Shown piece after piece: positions 1-8,270 of a stretch of 36,565 bases of DNA (within the stretch, counting starts at the first letter, position 1; each line of letters opens with the position of its first letter). This DNA is from Candidatus Kuenenia stuttgartensis (GTDB taxonomy: Bacteria; Planctomycetota; Planctomycetia; Pirellulales; UBA1268), in assembly GCA_945883745.1 (NCBI GenBank), contig CAMCYH010000024.1, forward strand, positions 1 to 36,565. The letters are read 5' to 3'. Both the position numbers and the translations under genes were made by a program. The notes under the pieces are model-generated. The model searched no databases. It was not told the DNA's origin and was given only the letters and a program-made list of their open reading frames with translations.

Positions 1-126
1 GGGGCTTGCAGCGTCGCCGGTCGCCACGTCATCCCCCCGGTTTGATTTCCCCAGGCGGGCCGCGAACACTTTCCCAACGGACTGTCCAACGCCACGCACG
101 GCCACCGCTTCTCGGGAGTCGTTCCC
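1..126. other. Upstream region of the baeRF-type gene
   Basis: No gene is visible here. A GGGAG at 114-118 lies 8 nt before the ATG at 127 and serves as its likely ribosome binding site. The first bases (GGGCTTGC at 3-10) resemble one half of the GC-rich hairpin repeats found elsewhere in the window, so the edge may cut through another copy, but this is too short to be sure. Confidence 0.4.
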
Positions 127-1383
127 ATGGCGACCGTCACCACGGTTGAGGCGATCCGCCTTGAGCCACTTTCACTCGAGGCCGTGCGGCCCCTGATCGG
201 CCCACAAACGGAGGCGTGCCTCTCGCTCTACCAGCCGACGCACCGCAACGTGCCGGGCAACACGGTCGACCGGCTGGCCTTTCGCCACCTCGCGGAGTCG
301 CTGGAGGAGGCCCTTACCGGGTCCCACTCCCGTGACGAAGTCGAGGAATGGCTACGACCCTTTCATCTGCTGGCCGATGACCCACATTTTTGGGAACACG
401 TGCGCGACGGGCTGGCCGTACTCGCCACGGGTGGGCGAGCCCATGTATTCCTGCTGCCACAAACAGTGCCACCGCTGGCAGTCGTGACGATGCGGTTTCA
501 TACGCTCCCCTTGGTGCGGCTAACGCTGGCAATCGAGCGGTTCAACGTGCTCACCCTGACAAGCCGCTCGGCGGGTGTCCTCGAGGGGGTGTATGCGGGC
601 GCGAACGCGGTTCCAAGCCGCCTGGAGCCGGTGCCACTGGGCAACGGATCCGCCACCCAAGGCCTGATGCAGCGGAGCGAAGCGATTACCGCGGAAATCG
701 TCCAGCCACATCGCGTCCAGCATGGAATGGGCCCGACCGGCAGAGGCGATCCCCGCGCAGTGCACGGCGGCTTCCGCTCCAAGCAGGACGATATCGACAG
801 CGACACAGAGATCTTCTTTCGCCACGTCGACGAGTTGGTGCAGCAAAACGTGTCGCGGCATACCGAACTCCCGCTGGTGCTCGTCGCCCTTCCCGAACTG
901 GCCGCCGTGTTTCGCGGACTCTCCAAGAACCGGATGCTGCTGGATGATTGCGTGCCTCACGATCCCCACCTCCTCTCCGAAGACGATCTGGCCGCCCGCG
1001 TGACGCCAATCTTCGACGCAGCCCGACGGCGGCGGATCGCCCACGCCGTGCAGCTTTTCGAGCAGGCCCGCGACCGGGGCTTGGCCAGCAGCGACCTGGC
1101 GCACGTCGCCCGGGCAGCGGTGGCCGGAAAAGTGGCCACGCTCCTGATCGAGGCCGACCGCTTCGAAGCAGGCCGGCTCGACCGTAGGACCGGAGCAATC
1201 GAGATCGACGGCGGACATCCTCGCGACCTCTCACGAACCGGCGACGAACCAGCTCTGCAGTCTGAGGATCTCTACGGCGCGGTGGCTGAGGAGGTCCTCC
1301 TCCACGGCGGCGGCATCCTGTCCCTCGACCGCAAGGCGATGCCGACCGCAAGCGGCATCGCCGCAATCTACCGGTACCGGTAG
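127..1383 (+). CDS. baeRF family 3-like protein (bacterial homologue of archaeo-eukaryotic release factor eRF1)
   Basis: The 418-residue protein matches the remembered pattern of the bacterial archaeo-eukaryotic release factor (baeRF) family 3. It has an N-terminal segment with SLYQPTHR at about residues 33-40, a middle block FWEHVRDGLAVL followed by a strand-rich part, a block with FFRHVDELVQ and PLVLVALPEL near 230-265, and an eRF1-domain-3-like end with the DLYGAVAEEVLLHGGGILSL region and terminal AAIYRYR. Family members are predicted to act at ribosomes or on stalled translation complexes, but I know of no settled biochemical role, so that is inference. The ATG at 127 has a good Shine-Dalgarno (GGGAG, 8 nt spacing). 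No signal peptide is seen, so it should be cytoplasmic. It stands alone: the next gene converges on it, so the neighbours give no functional hint. The family call is fairly safe, the role is not. Confidence 0.72.
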   Translation: MATVTTVEAIRLEPLSLEAVRPLIGPQTEACLSLYQPTHRNVPGNTVDRLAFRHLAESLEEALTGSHSRDEVEEWLRPFHLLADDPHFWEHVRDGLAVLATGGRAHVFLLPQTVPPLAVVTMRFHTLPLVRLTLAIERFNVLTLTSRSAGVLEGVYAGANAVPSRLEPVPLGNGSATQGLMQRSEAITAEIVQPHRVQHGMGPTGRGDPRAVHGGFRSKQDDIDSDTEIFFRHVDELVQQNVSRHTELPLVLVALPELAAVFRGLSKNRMLLDDCVPHDPHLLSEDDLAARVTPIFDAARRRRIAHAVQLFEQARDRGLASSDLAHVARAAVAGKVATLLIEADRFEAGRLDRRTGAIEIDGGHPRDLSRTGDEPALQSEDLYGAVAEEVLLHGGGILSLDRKAMPTASGIAAIYRYR

Positions 1384-1534
1384 GGTTCTTCCTGGAGGAC
1401 GGGTCCCCCGACCTGTCATGCGCTGTCTTCCGACAGGAAACACCAGGGCGCCAGCCCGGTGGAGTGCGGCGGCGCTGACTGGTGCGCCGTCCCGCGGGCT
1501 CGCGCCCTGCGGCTTGCTGGTGGAGGCTCGGGCC
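1384..1534. repeat. GC-rich hairpin repeat between two convergent genes (copy 1)
   Basis: The gap between the convergent baeRF-type and porin genes holds two inverted versions of the repeat core: AGGGCGCCAGCCC near 1444-1456 and GGGCTCGCGCCCT near 1497-1509. Around them runs a longer similarity to the copy at 20677-20762 (shared GACAGGAA/AACAGGAA start, GCGGCGGCGC middle and CTCGGGCC/CTTGGGCC end). The hairpins lie where both genes end, so they may act as a two-way terminator or mRNA 3' stabiliser. No T-tract follows, so classic intrinsic termination is not shown. Confidence 0.6.
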
Positions 1535-3175
1535 CTAGAAATCAAACGCGAGCCGCGTGCCAAACGCATTGACGCCACCGCTGCCGTTGCCCCCGAAGGC
1601 ATTCACGAAGTCGCGGTAGGTGAAATCGTAATTGAGGTAGATGCGGGCGTTGGGATTGAGCAGCCAGTTGAGCCCGAGCGTCACGCCGTTGAGCACGCCA
1701 CCGTTGACGTCGCCATCGTTCAGGCAGAGGTAGTTGTAGCGCACGCCCGCCTGCCAGGCGCCAGGGCTTGTGAGAATGCGGCCACCGGGGCGACCATCCC
1801 GCAGCCGGTAGAAGTTGCTGTGGGGGAGCGGCCTTCCAAACCGTGAGTGCTCGAGGTCGTAGGTGCGGCTTTCGCCAGTCAAAAAATAAAGAGCCTCGAT
1901 GTAGCCTCCTTGGTAAAACACGGTGCCGAGCGGTGTGCCGGGTGGAGGCTGCTGCCCGGCGTTGATCAGGTCGACATCGGTGGTTGAGGCGCCGTAGAGC
2001 CACGATCCGAAGTATTCGGCCTGCATCGAGAGCGGGCCGCGGTTGGCGGCCAGTTCCAGCCCGATCATGTTTTGCCAATCCCCCGCCAGCAGACCGGAGT
2101 CGGCATAGATCGAGTTGAGCGGCCCCGGGGGCCCGTTGCGGATCGAGCCGCGGCTCCGGAAGCGCACGGCGCGGATCATCGGACCGCCGGGGCGGCCGGT
2201 GACGGGATCGATCTCGGTGGGAAGCGAGGCCAGGCCCATGGTGCGGCCGGACACGCCGAGGTGGAGGAGCCGCCGGCCCTCGTCCTCGAAGAGGGGCAGC
2301 ATGACCAGCCGGCCGACGGTCTCGCTGCCGCCGCTGGAATTCGCGAAGCCGAACGGGTTGGCAGTGTTCTTGAATTCACCGACATACCAGGCCACCCGAC
2401 CGTCGTAGGCCTGATTGAAGAACTGGATGCCGGGCAGGTAGCCGTCGTTAAACGGACCCTCGAAGGCATCCATGCTGAACGACCTCTCCATAAAGTTGAG
2501 CCATCGGCTGTCGGTGGCATGCTCGAAGCCATAGGGGTCCTTCTGGTTGCCGACACGGACTGTTCCTAGCCAGGGCAATTCACGGACCTGCACCCAGAGA
2601 TCCTTCATGGCGGGGAGCGTGCCAGAACCGGGGAGCGTCGGGAACGACGCGTTGTAGTCGGTCATCTGGTTGGCGAAGTCATATTCCGTCGCCCAATCAC
2701 AAAACTCGTACATCCGCCCACTGGCTCGCAGCCGCCCACGGCGGAAATTTGTGGCACCCGTCAGGGGTGGGTTGAGGCCGCCCTCGATCGGCGGCGCCCC
2801 TGGTCCCGGGCCAGCGGTGAAACCCGAGGAATCGACCTGCACACGGCCGCCAATCCGAAAGGCGAAGTCGTCTCCTCGGCTCCGCAGCACCAGGCCATCG
2901 GCCCAGGTCGCCGTAAGCGTCTGGCCATTGCCAACCAGCACCGGGGGAGCGCGGGCTGCCTCGGTCTCCGACTCGGCTGGGGGCGGGAGTTCCTCGGGGA
3001 CAACGGCGAATGGTTCGGCAACCACCGGGAGGGACTGCGGCGACGGCAGGGCTTCACCGCTGCCCTGGCTATCGGCAGCCAACGGGAGGATGGCCAGTAC
3101 GGTGACTGCGGCCCCCCAGCAGATACCACGCCACGTCATCTGTGAAGCGAACAAGACGGCAGAGCACCGCCTCAT
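1535..3175 (-). CDS. OprO/OprP-type outer-membrane porin (Porin_O_P family), copy 1
   Basis: A large beta-barrel porin of the phosphate-selective porin O/P family, about 546 residues from the chosen start. A hydrophobic export signal (around WGAAVTVLAILPLAADS) is followed by an acidic, proline-rich spacer and then the barrel, which opens with FRIGGRVQVDSSGFTAGPGPG, LTGATNFRRGRLRASG and continues to a C-terminal phenylalanine (LAFDF), the usual signal for outer-membrane barrel assembly. Longer starts exist at 3190 and 3244, but the ATG at 3175 is the one preceded by a purine-rich site (AAGGGA, 5 nt away on the minus strand). It shares many blocks with the oppositely oriented porin at 3520-5307, including NGxPGPxNSIxADxG, so the two are paralogues. 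The O/P family name implies anion or phosphate uptake; true substrate specificity is unknown, and in planctomycetes this family is often expanded. Confidence 0.85.
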   Translation of the reverse strand: MRRCSAVLFASQMTWRGICWGAAVTVLAILPLAADSQGSGEALPSPQSLPVVAEPFAVVPEELPPPAESETEAARAPPVLVGNGQTLTATWADGLVLRSRGDDFAFRIGGRVQVDSSGFTAGPGPGAPPIEGGLNPPLTGATNFRRGRLRASGRMYEFCDWATEYDFANQMTDYNASFPTLPGSGTLPAMKDLWVQVRELPWLGTVRVGNQKDPYGFEHATDSRWLNFMERSFSMDAFEGPFNDGYLPGIQFFNQAYDGRVAWYVGEFKNTANPFGFANSSGGSETVGRLVMLPLFEDEGRRLLHLGVSGRTMGLASLPTEIDPVTGRPGGPMIRAVRFRSRGSIRNGPPGPLNSIYADSGLLAGDWQNMIGLELAANRGPLSMQAEYFGSWLYGASTTDVDLINAGQQPPPGTPLGTVFYQGGYIEALYFLTGESRTYDLEHSRFGRPLPHSNFYRLRDGRPGGRILTSPGAWQAGVRYNYLCLNDGDVNGGVLNGVTLGLNWLLNPNARIYLNYDFTYRDFVNAFGGNGSGGVNAFGTRLAFDF

Positions 3176-3519
3176 CCTTTTCCCTTGCATCACGAAGCCC
3201 CCAGCCCCCTCTCGGCGGCACCGATTCCCCTGCCCAAACGTCATCTTCGACGGCTGATTGCATCTGTCGTAAGGGTCGCACTCATCATTCCTGTCAGGAG
3301 ATCTGCGACAAAAATATGCTTCAGTTGCCTTCTAGCGAAAAAGGCTTCTGGGGGGTTTGGGGAATCTTTAGCGATTCCATGGGAAAAATTTCAGCAATCT
3401 CATAAATCGATTTGGTTGTACCGGCCGATCGTAACGCCAGCGTCGTAGTTGCCGGTTTTAGAGACTGCATCGAATAGGTCGGGTTTGCGGCCACTGGCCA
3501 CCCTCCTTTTTCCTTTGGA
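3176..3519. promoter_or_regulatory. Divergent promoter region between the two porins
   Basis: This 344-bp stretch must carry the promoters of both head-to-head porin genes. It is clearly more A/T-rich in its middle part (3300-3430) than the surrounding coding DNA. A 6-bp inverted repeat GGAATC-tttagc-GATTCC lies at 3361-3378 and could be an operator or small hairpin. I could not assign convincing -35/-10 pairs on either strand. Neither porin-side ATG on the plus strand (3520 or 3529) has a strong Shine-Dalgarno. Confidence 0.5.
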
Positions 3520-5307
3520 ATGCCACCCATGCTCTCCGCATCACGGACTCTGCACCCGTTCTCGCAGCTCACGCTGCGGCTCCTCGTCAGCCTGTCAATG
3601 ACGCTGGCCAGCCTGCCGGCTGTCGCGATCGATCCCAATGGCTCATCAATCGCCGGCATCGCCACCGACACGTTTGAGCCGCTGCGGCTCGTCCGCTTCC
3701 AGTCGCAGGAGCAGCCTGCCAAGGGCGGCTCATCGCCCACCGAAGACGAGAAGCTCTCCCAGGATGAGTCTTCTCTCACGGATGACGCCCTGACCGGCCG
3801 TGCCGGCCCGGCGGCCCCCGAAGGCAGGCCACTTTCTGAAGAGGGAGTCGAGAACCTCGGTGAGACTGAGGACGAACAACTTTCGCAGGACGAATCCTCC
3901 CTTACAGACGACGCACTCACCGTGGGCGCCGACGTCAAGATGCTTCCGGAATGGAATAACGGTCTCGAGCTCTTTTCAACGAATCGCGAGTTCCGTCTGC
4001 ATATCGGCGGCCGTCTGCAATACGACACGACGTCCTTCACGGCGGGCCCCGGGCCCAACCTCCCGTCGGGCAATGGTGGCGTGAATCCGCGGCTGGCCGG
4101 TGCCACCAATCCCCGCCGCGGCCGTCTCCGCGTCGACGGGCAGATGTACGAGACCTACGAGTTCCTCAACGAATGGGAGTTTGTCCAGGAGCAGTTCCTC
4201 TTCACCCAACAGGCCAATATCTCCGACTCTGCCGATGGACCACTGCCGGCCCCCACCGAGGTCTGGCTCGGCATCACGAAGCTGCCCTGGATCGGCAACA
4301 TCCGCTTCGGCAACCAGAACACGCTCACCGGCCTCGAGCACATCACCAGCGACCGGTTCACCAATTTCATGGAGCGATCCTACCTCGCCGATGCCTTCAC
4401 AATGCCCTTCAACAACGCCTACGCCCCGGGCATCCAGATCTTCAATAACGCCCTCGAGAATGACCGGATGTGGTGGGGCGTCGGGGCCTACAAAAACATC
4501 TACGACATCTACGGCTTCTCCAACACGTCTGCCGCCAACTCCCTCCAGGGCCGCGTGACCGGTCTGTTGATCGACGAGCCCGAACGCAACCGCTGGATGC
4601 ACGTCGGCTTCTGCGCGACCTGGTCTCAACAGGCCAATCCGATCATCAACACGAACTCCGCCGGGGCGATTACCCAGGAGGGCGGCCTTCGCTATCGGGT
4701 TCGTGGCAACATCCGCAACGGTGCCCCCGGCCCCTTCAACTCGATCCTGGCCGATACCGGCATCATCAATGCCGACTACATCTCGCTGATGACAGCGGAG
4801 TATGCCGCCAACTTCGGCCCGCTCTCGATGCAGGCGGAATGGACCTGCAACATCGTCCCCAAGGTGCGGACGGCCCTCACGCCCAACGGCACCTACGGCC
4901 AGCAGCCGGTCAACACCGTGATCGAGAACCTGTTCTACCAGGGTGCCTACTGCGAGGTGATGTATGCCCTCACGGGTGAGGGGCGGGCCTACAACAAACG
5001 GCTCGCCGTCCTCGACCGCTATGTCCCGCGGAGCAACTTTCATGTCGTGAAAGGGGAGAAGCACGTCATCTCGAGCCCCGGTGCCTGGCAGATCGGGGCC
5101 CGCTATGACTGGGTCAACCTCAATGACAAGGGTCTCAACGGCGGCATGCTCAACGGCCTCACGCTCGGCCTCAACTGGATCCTCAACCCCAATGTCCGGG
5201 CCTATTTCAACTACGACTTCGCCTATCGCGACTTCGTCAACATGAACAACGTCAACGGCAGCGGCGGCATCAACGGCTTTGGCGCCCGCATGGCCATGGA
5301 CTTCTGA
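3520..5307 (+). CDS. OprO/OprP-type outer-membrane porin (Porin_O_P family), copy 2, with duplicated acidic motif
   Basis: A 595-residue paralogue of the porin at 1535-3175. It has an N-terminal signal (hydrophobic stretch LRLLVSLSMTLASLPAVA, cleavage likely near residue 36), then an acidic low-complexity linker of about 100 residues, then the Porin_O_P barrel starting near RLHIGGRLQYD and ending in AMDF with a terminal Phe. The linker carries a 19-residue motif twice (residues 74-92 and 116-134, TEDExLSQDESSLTDDALT) with one amino-acid change between copies. Start may be ATG 3520 or ATG 3529; neither has a clear ribosome binding site. The gene is 37 nt upstream of the Cys-rich exported protein and probably co-transcribed with it. 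Known family role is general or anion-selective diffusion; substrate here is not shown by sequence. Confidence 0.87.
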   Translation: MPPMLSASRTLHPFSQLTLRLLVSLSMTLASLPAVAIDPNGSSIAGIATDTFEPLRLVRFQSQEQPAKGGSSPTEDEKLSQDESSLTDDALTGRAGPAAPEGRPLSEEGVENLGETEDEQLSQDESSLTDDALTVGADVKMLPEWNNGLELFSTNREFRLHIGGRLQYDTTSFTAGPGPNLPSGNGGVNPRLAGATNPRRGRLRVDGQMYETYEFLNEWEFVQEQFLFTQQANISDSADGPLPAPTEVWLGITKLPWIGNIRFGNQNTLTGLEHITSDRFTNFMERSYLADAFTMPFNNAYAPGIQIFNNALENDRMWWGVGAYKNIYDIYGFSNTSAANSLQGRVTGLLIDEPERNRWMHVGFCATWSQQANPIINTNSAGAITQEGGLRYRVRGNIRNGAPGPFNSILADTGIINADYISLMTAEYAANFGPLSMQAEWTCNIVPKVRTALTPNGTYGQQPVNTVIENLFYQGAYCEVMYALTGEGRAYNKRLAVLDRYVPRSNFHVVKGEKHVISSPGAWQIGARYDWVNLNDKGLNGGMLNGLTLGLNWILNPNVRAYFNYDFAYRDFVNMNNVNGSGGINGFGARMAMDF

Positions 5308-5344
5308 TTGCCTTCCACTGCCCGCTCTTTCTCACGAGGAACAC

Positions 5345-5911
5345 ATGATGACTCGCTTCAACCCAGCCTTGAATCTTTCCCTTCTCCTGGCGGTAGCGGC
5401 CGCCTGTTGCGTCCCGGCCCAGGTGCCCCCCGCCTGGGCCGAGCCACAGGCGGCCGCCGCCGAGCCCGGGCTCACGTTCGGCGAGCAGCCGCTGGAGCCG
5501 ATCCCTGTGCCCGCCGACACCGATGATGCAGAAGAGGGCTACACAGGCGGCTGCGTGGGCTGTACCGGCTCGCCCCGGCTCGTGCCGGTCTGCCGCAAGG
5601 TGCCGGTCAAAAAGAAAAAGCCACATGTCGAGTACGACATCAAGTGTGAGCTGGTCTGCGTGCCGGGCTGCGGCTGCCTGAAGCATGGTCACCAGAGCGG
5701 AGTCGGATGCACCGACTGCGACGATGGCCGCTGCGACGACGTTCGCGTACGCCAGAAGAAGACGCTCTTGAAAACGGTCACCGAAAAGGAGACCGAGTCG
5801 TATGAGTACAAGGTGGAGTGGGTATGTGCCGACTGCGCTGTCGGCCGTGGCTGCTGCGGCTCCTCACCGGCCAGCGGCCTCGCCCGGTTCTTTCCCTGGT
5901 TTTTTCAGTGA
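5345..5911 (+). CDS. Small exported cysteine-rich protein
   Basis: I do not recognise a named family. The 188-residue product has a signal peptide (residues 1 to about 32, hydrophobic LSLLLAVAAACCV, Ala-rich end AWAEP), a proline/acid spacer, then a mature part with 14 cysteines mostly in CxxC, CxC or CC groups (GGCVGC, CELVCVPGCGC, VGCTDC, VCADC, GCC) and a Lys-rich stretch KVPVKKKKP. The start is ATG 5345 or the adjacent ATG 5348; GAGGA at 5336-5340 favours 5348. A longer reading frame overlapping the porin end has no support. It follows the porin by 37 nt on the same strand, suggesting one transcript and a place in the cell envelope. The paired cysteines fit disulfides or metal binding; nothing decides between them. 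Confidence 0.75.
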   Translation: MMTRFNPALNLSLLLAVAAACCVPAQVPPAWAEPQAAAAEPGLTFGEQPLEPIPVPADTDDAEEGYTGGCVGCTGSPRLVPVCRKVPVKKKKPHVEYDIKCELVCVPGCGCLKHGHQSGVGCTDCDDGRCDDVRVRQKKTLLKTVTEKETESYEYKVEWVCADCAVGRGCCGSSPASGLARFFPWFFQ

Positions 5912-5936
5912 GAGACTGAAGGCCAGCCTCGCCGCG

Positions 5937-6704
5937 TCACGCCGCCTGCATGTCGGCGTCGATATCGGCCATGATGGGTGTCGCCGGCCCGACCAGCTCC
6001 ATGCGGCCATCCACATGCTCCACGAGGGCCGAGCAATGCTCGACCCAGTCGCCGCAGTTGTAATACGCGATGCCGTCGATCTGCCGGATCGCCGGCACAT
6101 GGATATGGCCACAGACCACACCTGAGCAGCCCTGCTGCCGCGTGTAGCGGGCCACGAAGTGTTCAAAGTCGTTGATGAAATTGACGGCCTGTTTGACCCG
6201 GCTTTTCAGCATGGCGCTAAACGACCAATAGGGCTTGCCCAGCCAGCGGCGGAGCTGATTCATCCATTTGTTCAGATGGAGCGCCACGGTGTAAGCCCGG
6301 TCCCCGAGGTGATAGATCCAGGCGGCGTGCTTCGTGACATGGTCAAAACAGTCGCCATGGATCACAAGCAGGCGGCGACCATCGACGGTGACGTGCACGA
6401 ATGAATCGGCCAGTTCCATGCCGCCGAAGGTGTGTGGGGAAAATTCCCGGAGAAACTCGTCGTGGTTCCCGGTGACATAAAACACCTCCGTACCCCGCTT
6501 GAGCATGCCGAGCACTCGGCGGACCACGAAACTCGCGGTGTCGTTCCAGACGAAATTTCGCTTGAGCTTCCAGCCGTCGATGATGTCGCCGACGAGATAG
6601 AGGCGGTCGGGCTCGTACCGGCCCAGAAACTCGAAGAGTTCATCAGCCCGGGAAAAGCGACAGCCCAGGTGGACATCCGAGATAAAGAGGGCTCGCACCC
6701 GCAT
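5937..6704 (-). CDS. LpxH-like calcineurin-type phosphoesterase (UDP-2,3-diacylglucosamine diphosphatase family, COG2908)
   Basis: A 255-residue metallophosphoesterase with all signature blocks of the dimetal site: DVH (D10, H12), GDIID (D40), GNHD (N80, H81), IHGD (H116) and GHIH (H200, H202). Length and the IDGWK and FVWND segments fit the COG2908 UDP-2,3-diacylglucosamine hydrolase group, which removes UMP in lipid A synthesis. Many COG2908 members outside proteobacteria have unproven substrates, so the lipid A role is an inference. It lies downstream of, and on the same strand as, the PiT transporter and the unknown protein at 6841-8244, with 136 nt between; it may belong to the same transcript or have its own promoter. 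The ATG at 6704 gives the natural family N-terminus (MRVRALFISDVH). Confidence 0.82.
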   Translation of the reverse strand: MRVRALFISDVHLGCRFSRADELFEFLGRYEPDRLYLVGDIIDGWKLKRNFVWNDTASFVVRRVLGMLKRGTEVFYVTGNHDEFLREFSPHTFGGMELADSFVHVTVDGRRLLVIHGDCFDHVTKHAAWIYHLGDRAYTVALHLNKWMNQLRRWLGKPYWSFSAMLKSRVKQAVNFINDFEHFVARYTRQQGCSGVVCGHIHVPAIRQIDGIAYYNCGDWVEHCSALVEHVDGRMELVGPATPIMADIDADMQAA

Positions 6705-6840
6705 CGTCTGTTCTCACGTGGTTCGAGTTCAAGGGCCGCTCCGACAGCCTTGTCCAGCCTTGTCGACGGCCACTCAGCCCAACACTACTCTCAGCGTCGA
6801 CGGGATACAGGATCGAAACCGATGAGAATTTCGTGAAGCG
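6705..6840. other. Intergenic gap upstream of the phosphoesterase
   Basis: No gene is visible. The segment contains a short tandem repeat (CAGCCTTGT at 6747-6755 and 6757-6765) and two GTCGACGG-like stretches, but nothing that I can call a promoter or terminator. Confidence 0.3.
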
Positions 6841-8244
6841 TCATCCACACCGGGCGCCGAAATACCCTCGCGACTCGATCAGGGCAGCCACTTCAGGAGA
6901 CACGAGCTCCTTCCAGGACGGGTCGCCGGAACAGATCCGCGACCGCACCTCCTCGCTCGCATAGGTTCGCAGGGTCGCCTCATCGTAGGGGAGCTGGCAC
7001 AGCAGGCCGTTCACACGAAGGTGATCGAGGAGGTGGCACAGGTGGGGTGCAACCCGCAGCGAGTCCGCCGTGATCACCCGGCCGTCGATGACATCCCGTG
7101 TCGGCTGCACATAGAGCCGCACGCCATGCGTAAAAAGCCGGCCAAACGCCTCGAGGATGCCACCATTGAGGTTTTGGTAGTGGCGCTCGTTGAAGAGTTC
7201 CCGCACCAGAGGCAGGCCGAGCACAAGGCCGGTCCTCTTCACGGTGCGGGCGGCAAGGTATTCCCCAAGATCATGAAAAGCTCCCAGGTCGCTGACAAGC
7301 ACGAGCTTTCCGGCCGCCGCGAGCAGGTCGACGCGGGCCAGGAAATCGGCATCCTCTGCCTGGCCACGGTCGCGGAGATTCTTCATCGTGATCTCCATGA
7401 TCTCGCGGACAGTGCCGGCCTCGGTCTGGCCATCGGCCAGAAAGGCCTCCCGGGCGAGCGCCATCATCTCGAGGTTGAGTCGGGTGACCGGCGCGAAGCG
7501 GCCACGTTCCACGATCACGGCAGCATGGCGGATCGCCTCGGAGGCCAGCTGCGGCACCCCCTGCAGGTCAAACAGCACGGCCGGTGTGAATCCCATCCGC
7601 ACCAGATGCAAGGCCAACAGCCGGTTGTCGATGCCGGGGAAGGCCGGCCCCCGCACCGTCACCCAATCAAGCTCGATGCGGTCGCGCCCCACGTCATCGA
7701 GCAACAGTTCGATCATCGCCTGGGGTTCGCGCCAGCGGTGCAGGGCGGCATAGAGCAGGTTCACGCCAAGCCGACCGATCGCCTCCTGCTGGAGACCGTT
7801 GGTGGTGTCGAGCATGCGGACATGGATCAGCACATCGCTTGGCTCAGCCCGAAGAGCATGCTGAAACCTCACCCCGAGCCAGGCATGGCATTCATTGCCG
7901 CCCCGGTAGGAGCGGGCGGCGGCCGTGTCAGCAAAGGCGAAAAAGCGGGTTTTGTCGCCACGTGATCCGTCGAGTCGCTCGTGGAGCAATCCATATTCAT
8001 GGTCGAGCATCTCCTCGACCCGCTCCCGCGAGACATAGCGGGGTGCCTTGCCGTAGACGGCGTCGCTGACGGTCATGTCGTAGGCCGACATTGTCTTCGC
8101 GACCGTGCCGGCCGCCCCGCCGACGGCAAAAAACCAGCGGGCCACCTCCTGGCCGGCGCCGATCTCAGCGAACGTTCCGTAGACCTCGTTGTCGAGGTTG
8201 AGGGTGAGCGCCCGCTCGGCGGTGGGATCGAGGGAGCTTCGCAT
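6841..8244 (-). CDS. Conserved uncharacterised protein of the FAEIGAGQEVARWFF family
   Basis: A 467-residue soluble protein with a very characteristic N-terminus: NLDNEVYG, FAEIGAGQEVARWFF, GGAAGTVAKTMSAYDM, then DAVYGKAPRYV, and further on FFAFADTAAARS and HAWLGVRFQ. I recognise this as a widely conserved bacterial family that, as I recall, appears in databases under unreliable names such as nicotinate-nucleotide adenylyltransferase or TonB-dependent receptor; I see no nucleotide-binding HxGH motif and no barrel or signal peptide, so I give no function. It starts 26 nt after the PiT phosphate transporter ends and is very likely co-transcribed with it; the LpxH-like phosphoesterase follows. 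No Shine-Dalgarno precedes ATG 8244. The context hints at phosphate or phosphate-ester metabolism, which is inference only. Confidence 0.75.
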   Translation of the reverse strand: MRSSLDPTAERALTLNLDNEVYGTFAEIGAGQEVARWFFAVGGAAGTVAKTMSAYDMTVSDAVYGKAPRYVSRERVEEMLDHEYGLLHERLDGSRGDKTRFFAFADTAAARSYRGGNECHAWLGVRFQHALRAEPSDVLIHVRMLDTTNGLQQEAIGRLGVNLLYAALHRWREPQAMIELLLDDVGRDRIELDWVTVRGPAFPGIDNRLLALHLVRMGFTPAVLFDLQGVPQLASEAIRHAAVIVERGRFAPVTRLNLEMMALAREAFLADGQTEAGTVREIMEITMKNLRDRGQAEDADFLARVDLLAAAGKLVLVSDLGAFHDLGEYLAARTVKRTGLVLGLPLVRELFNERHYQNLNGGILEAFGRLFTHGVRLYVQPTRDVIDGRVITADSLRVAPHLCHLLDHLRVNGLLCQLPYDEATLRTYASEEVRSRICSGDPSWKELVSPEVAALIESRGYFGARCG

Positions 8245-8270
8245 GAAATGCGGCAGGGGTCAGGCAGGCA

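Noticed and set aside
3976..5064. 362-codon minus-strand frame opposite the second porin
   Set aside because: It lies entirely inside a well-supported porin gene and has no family features.
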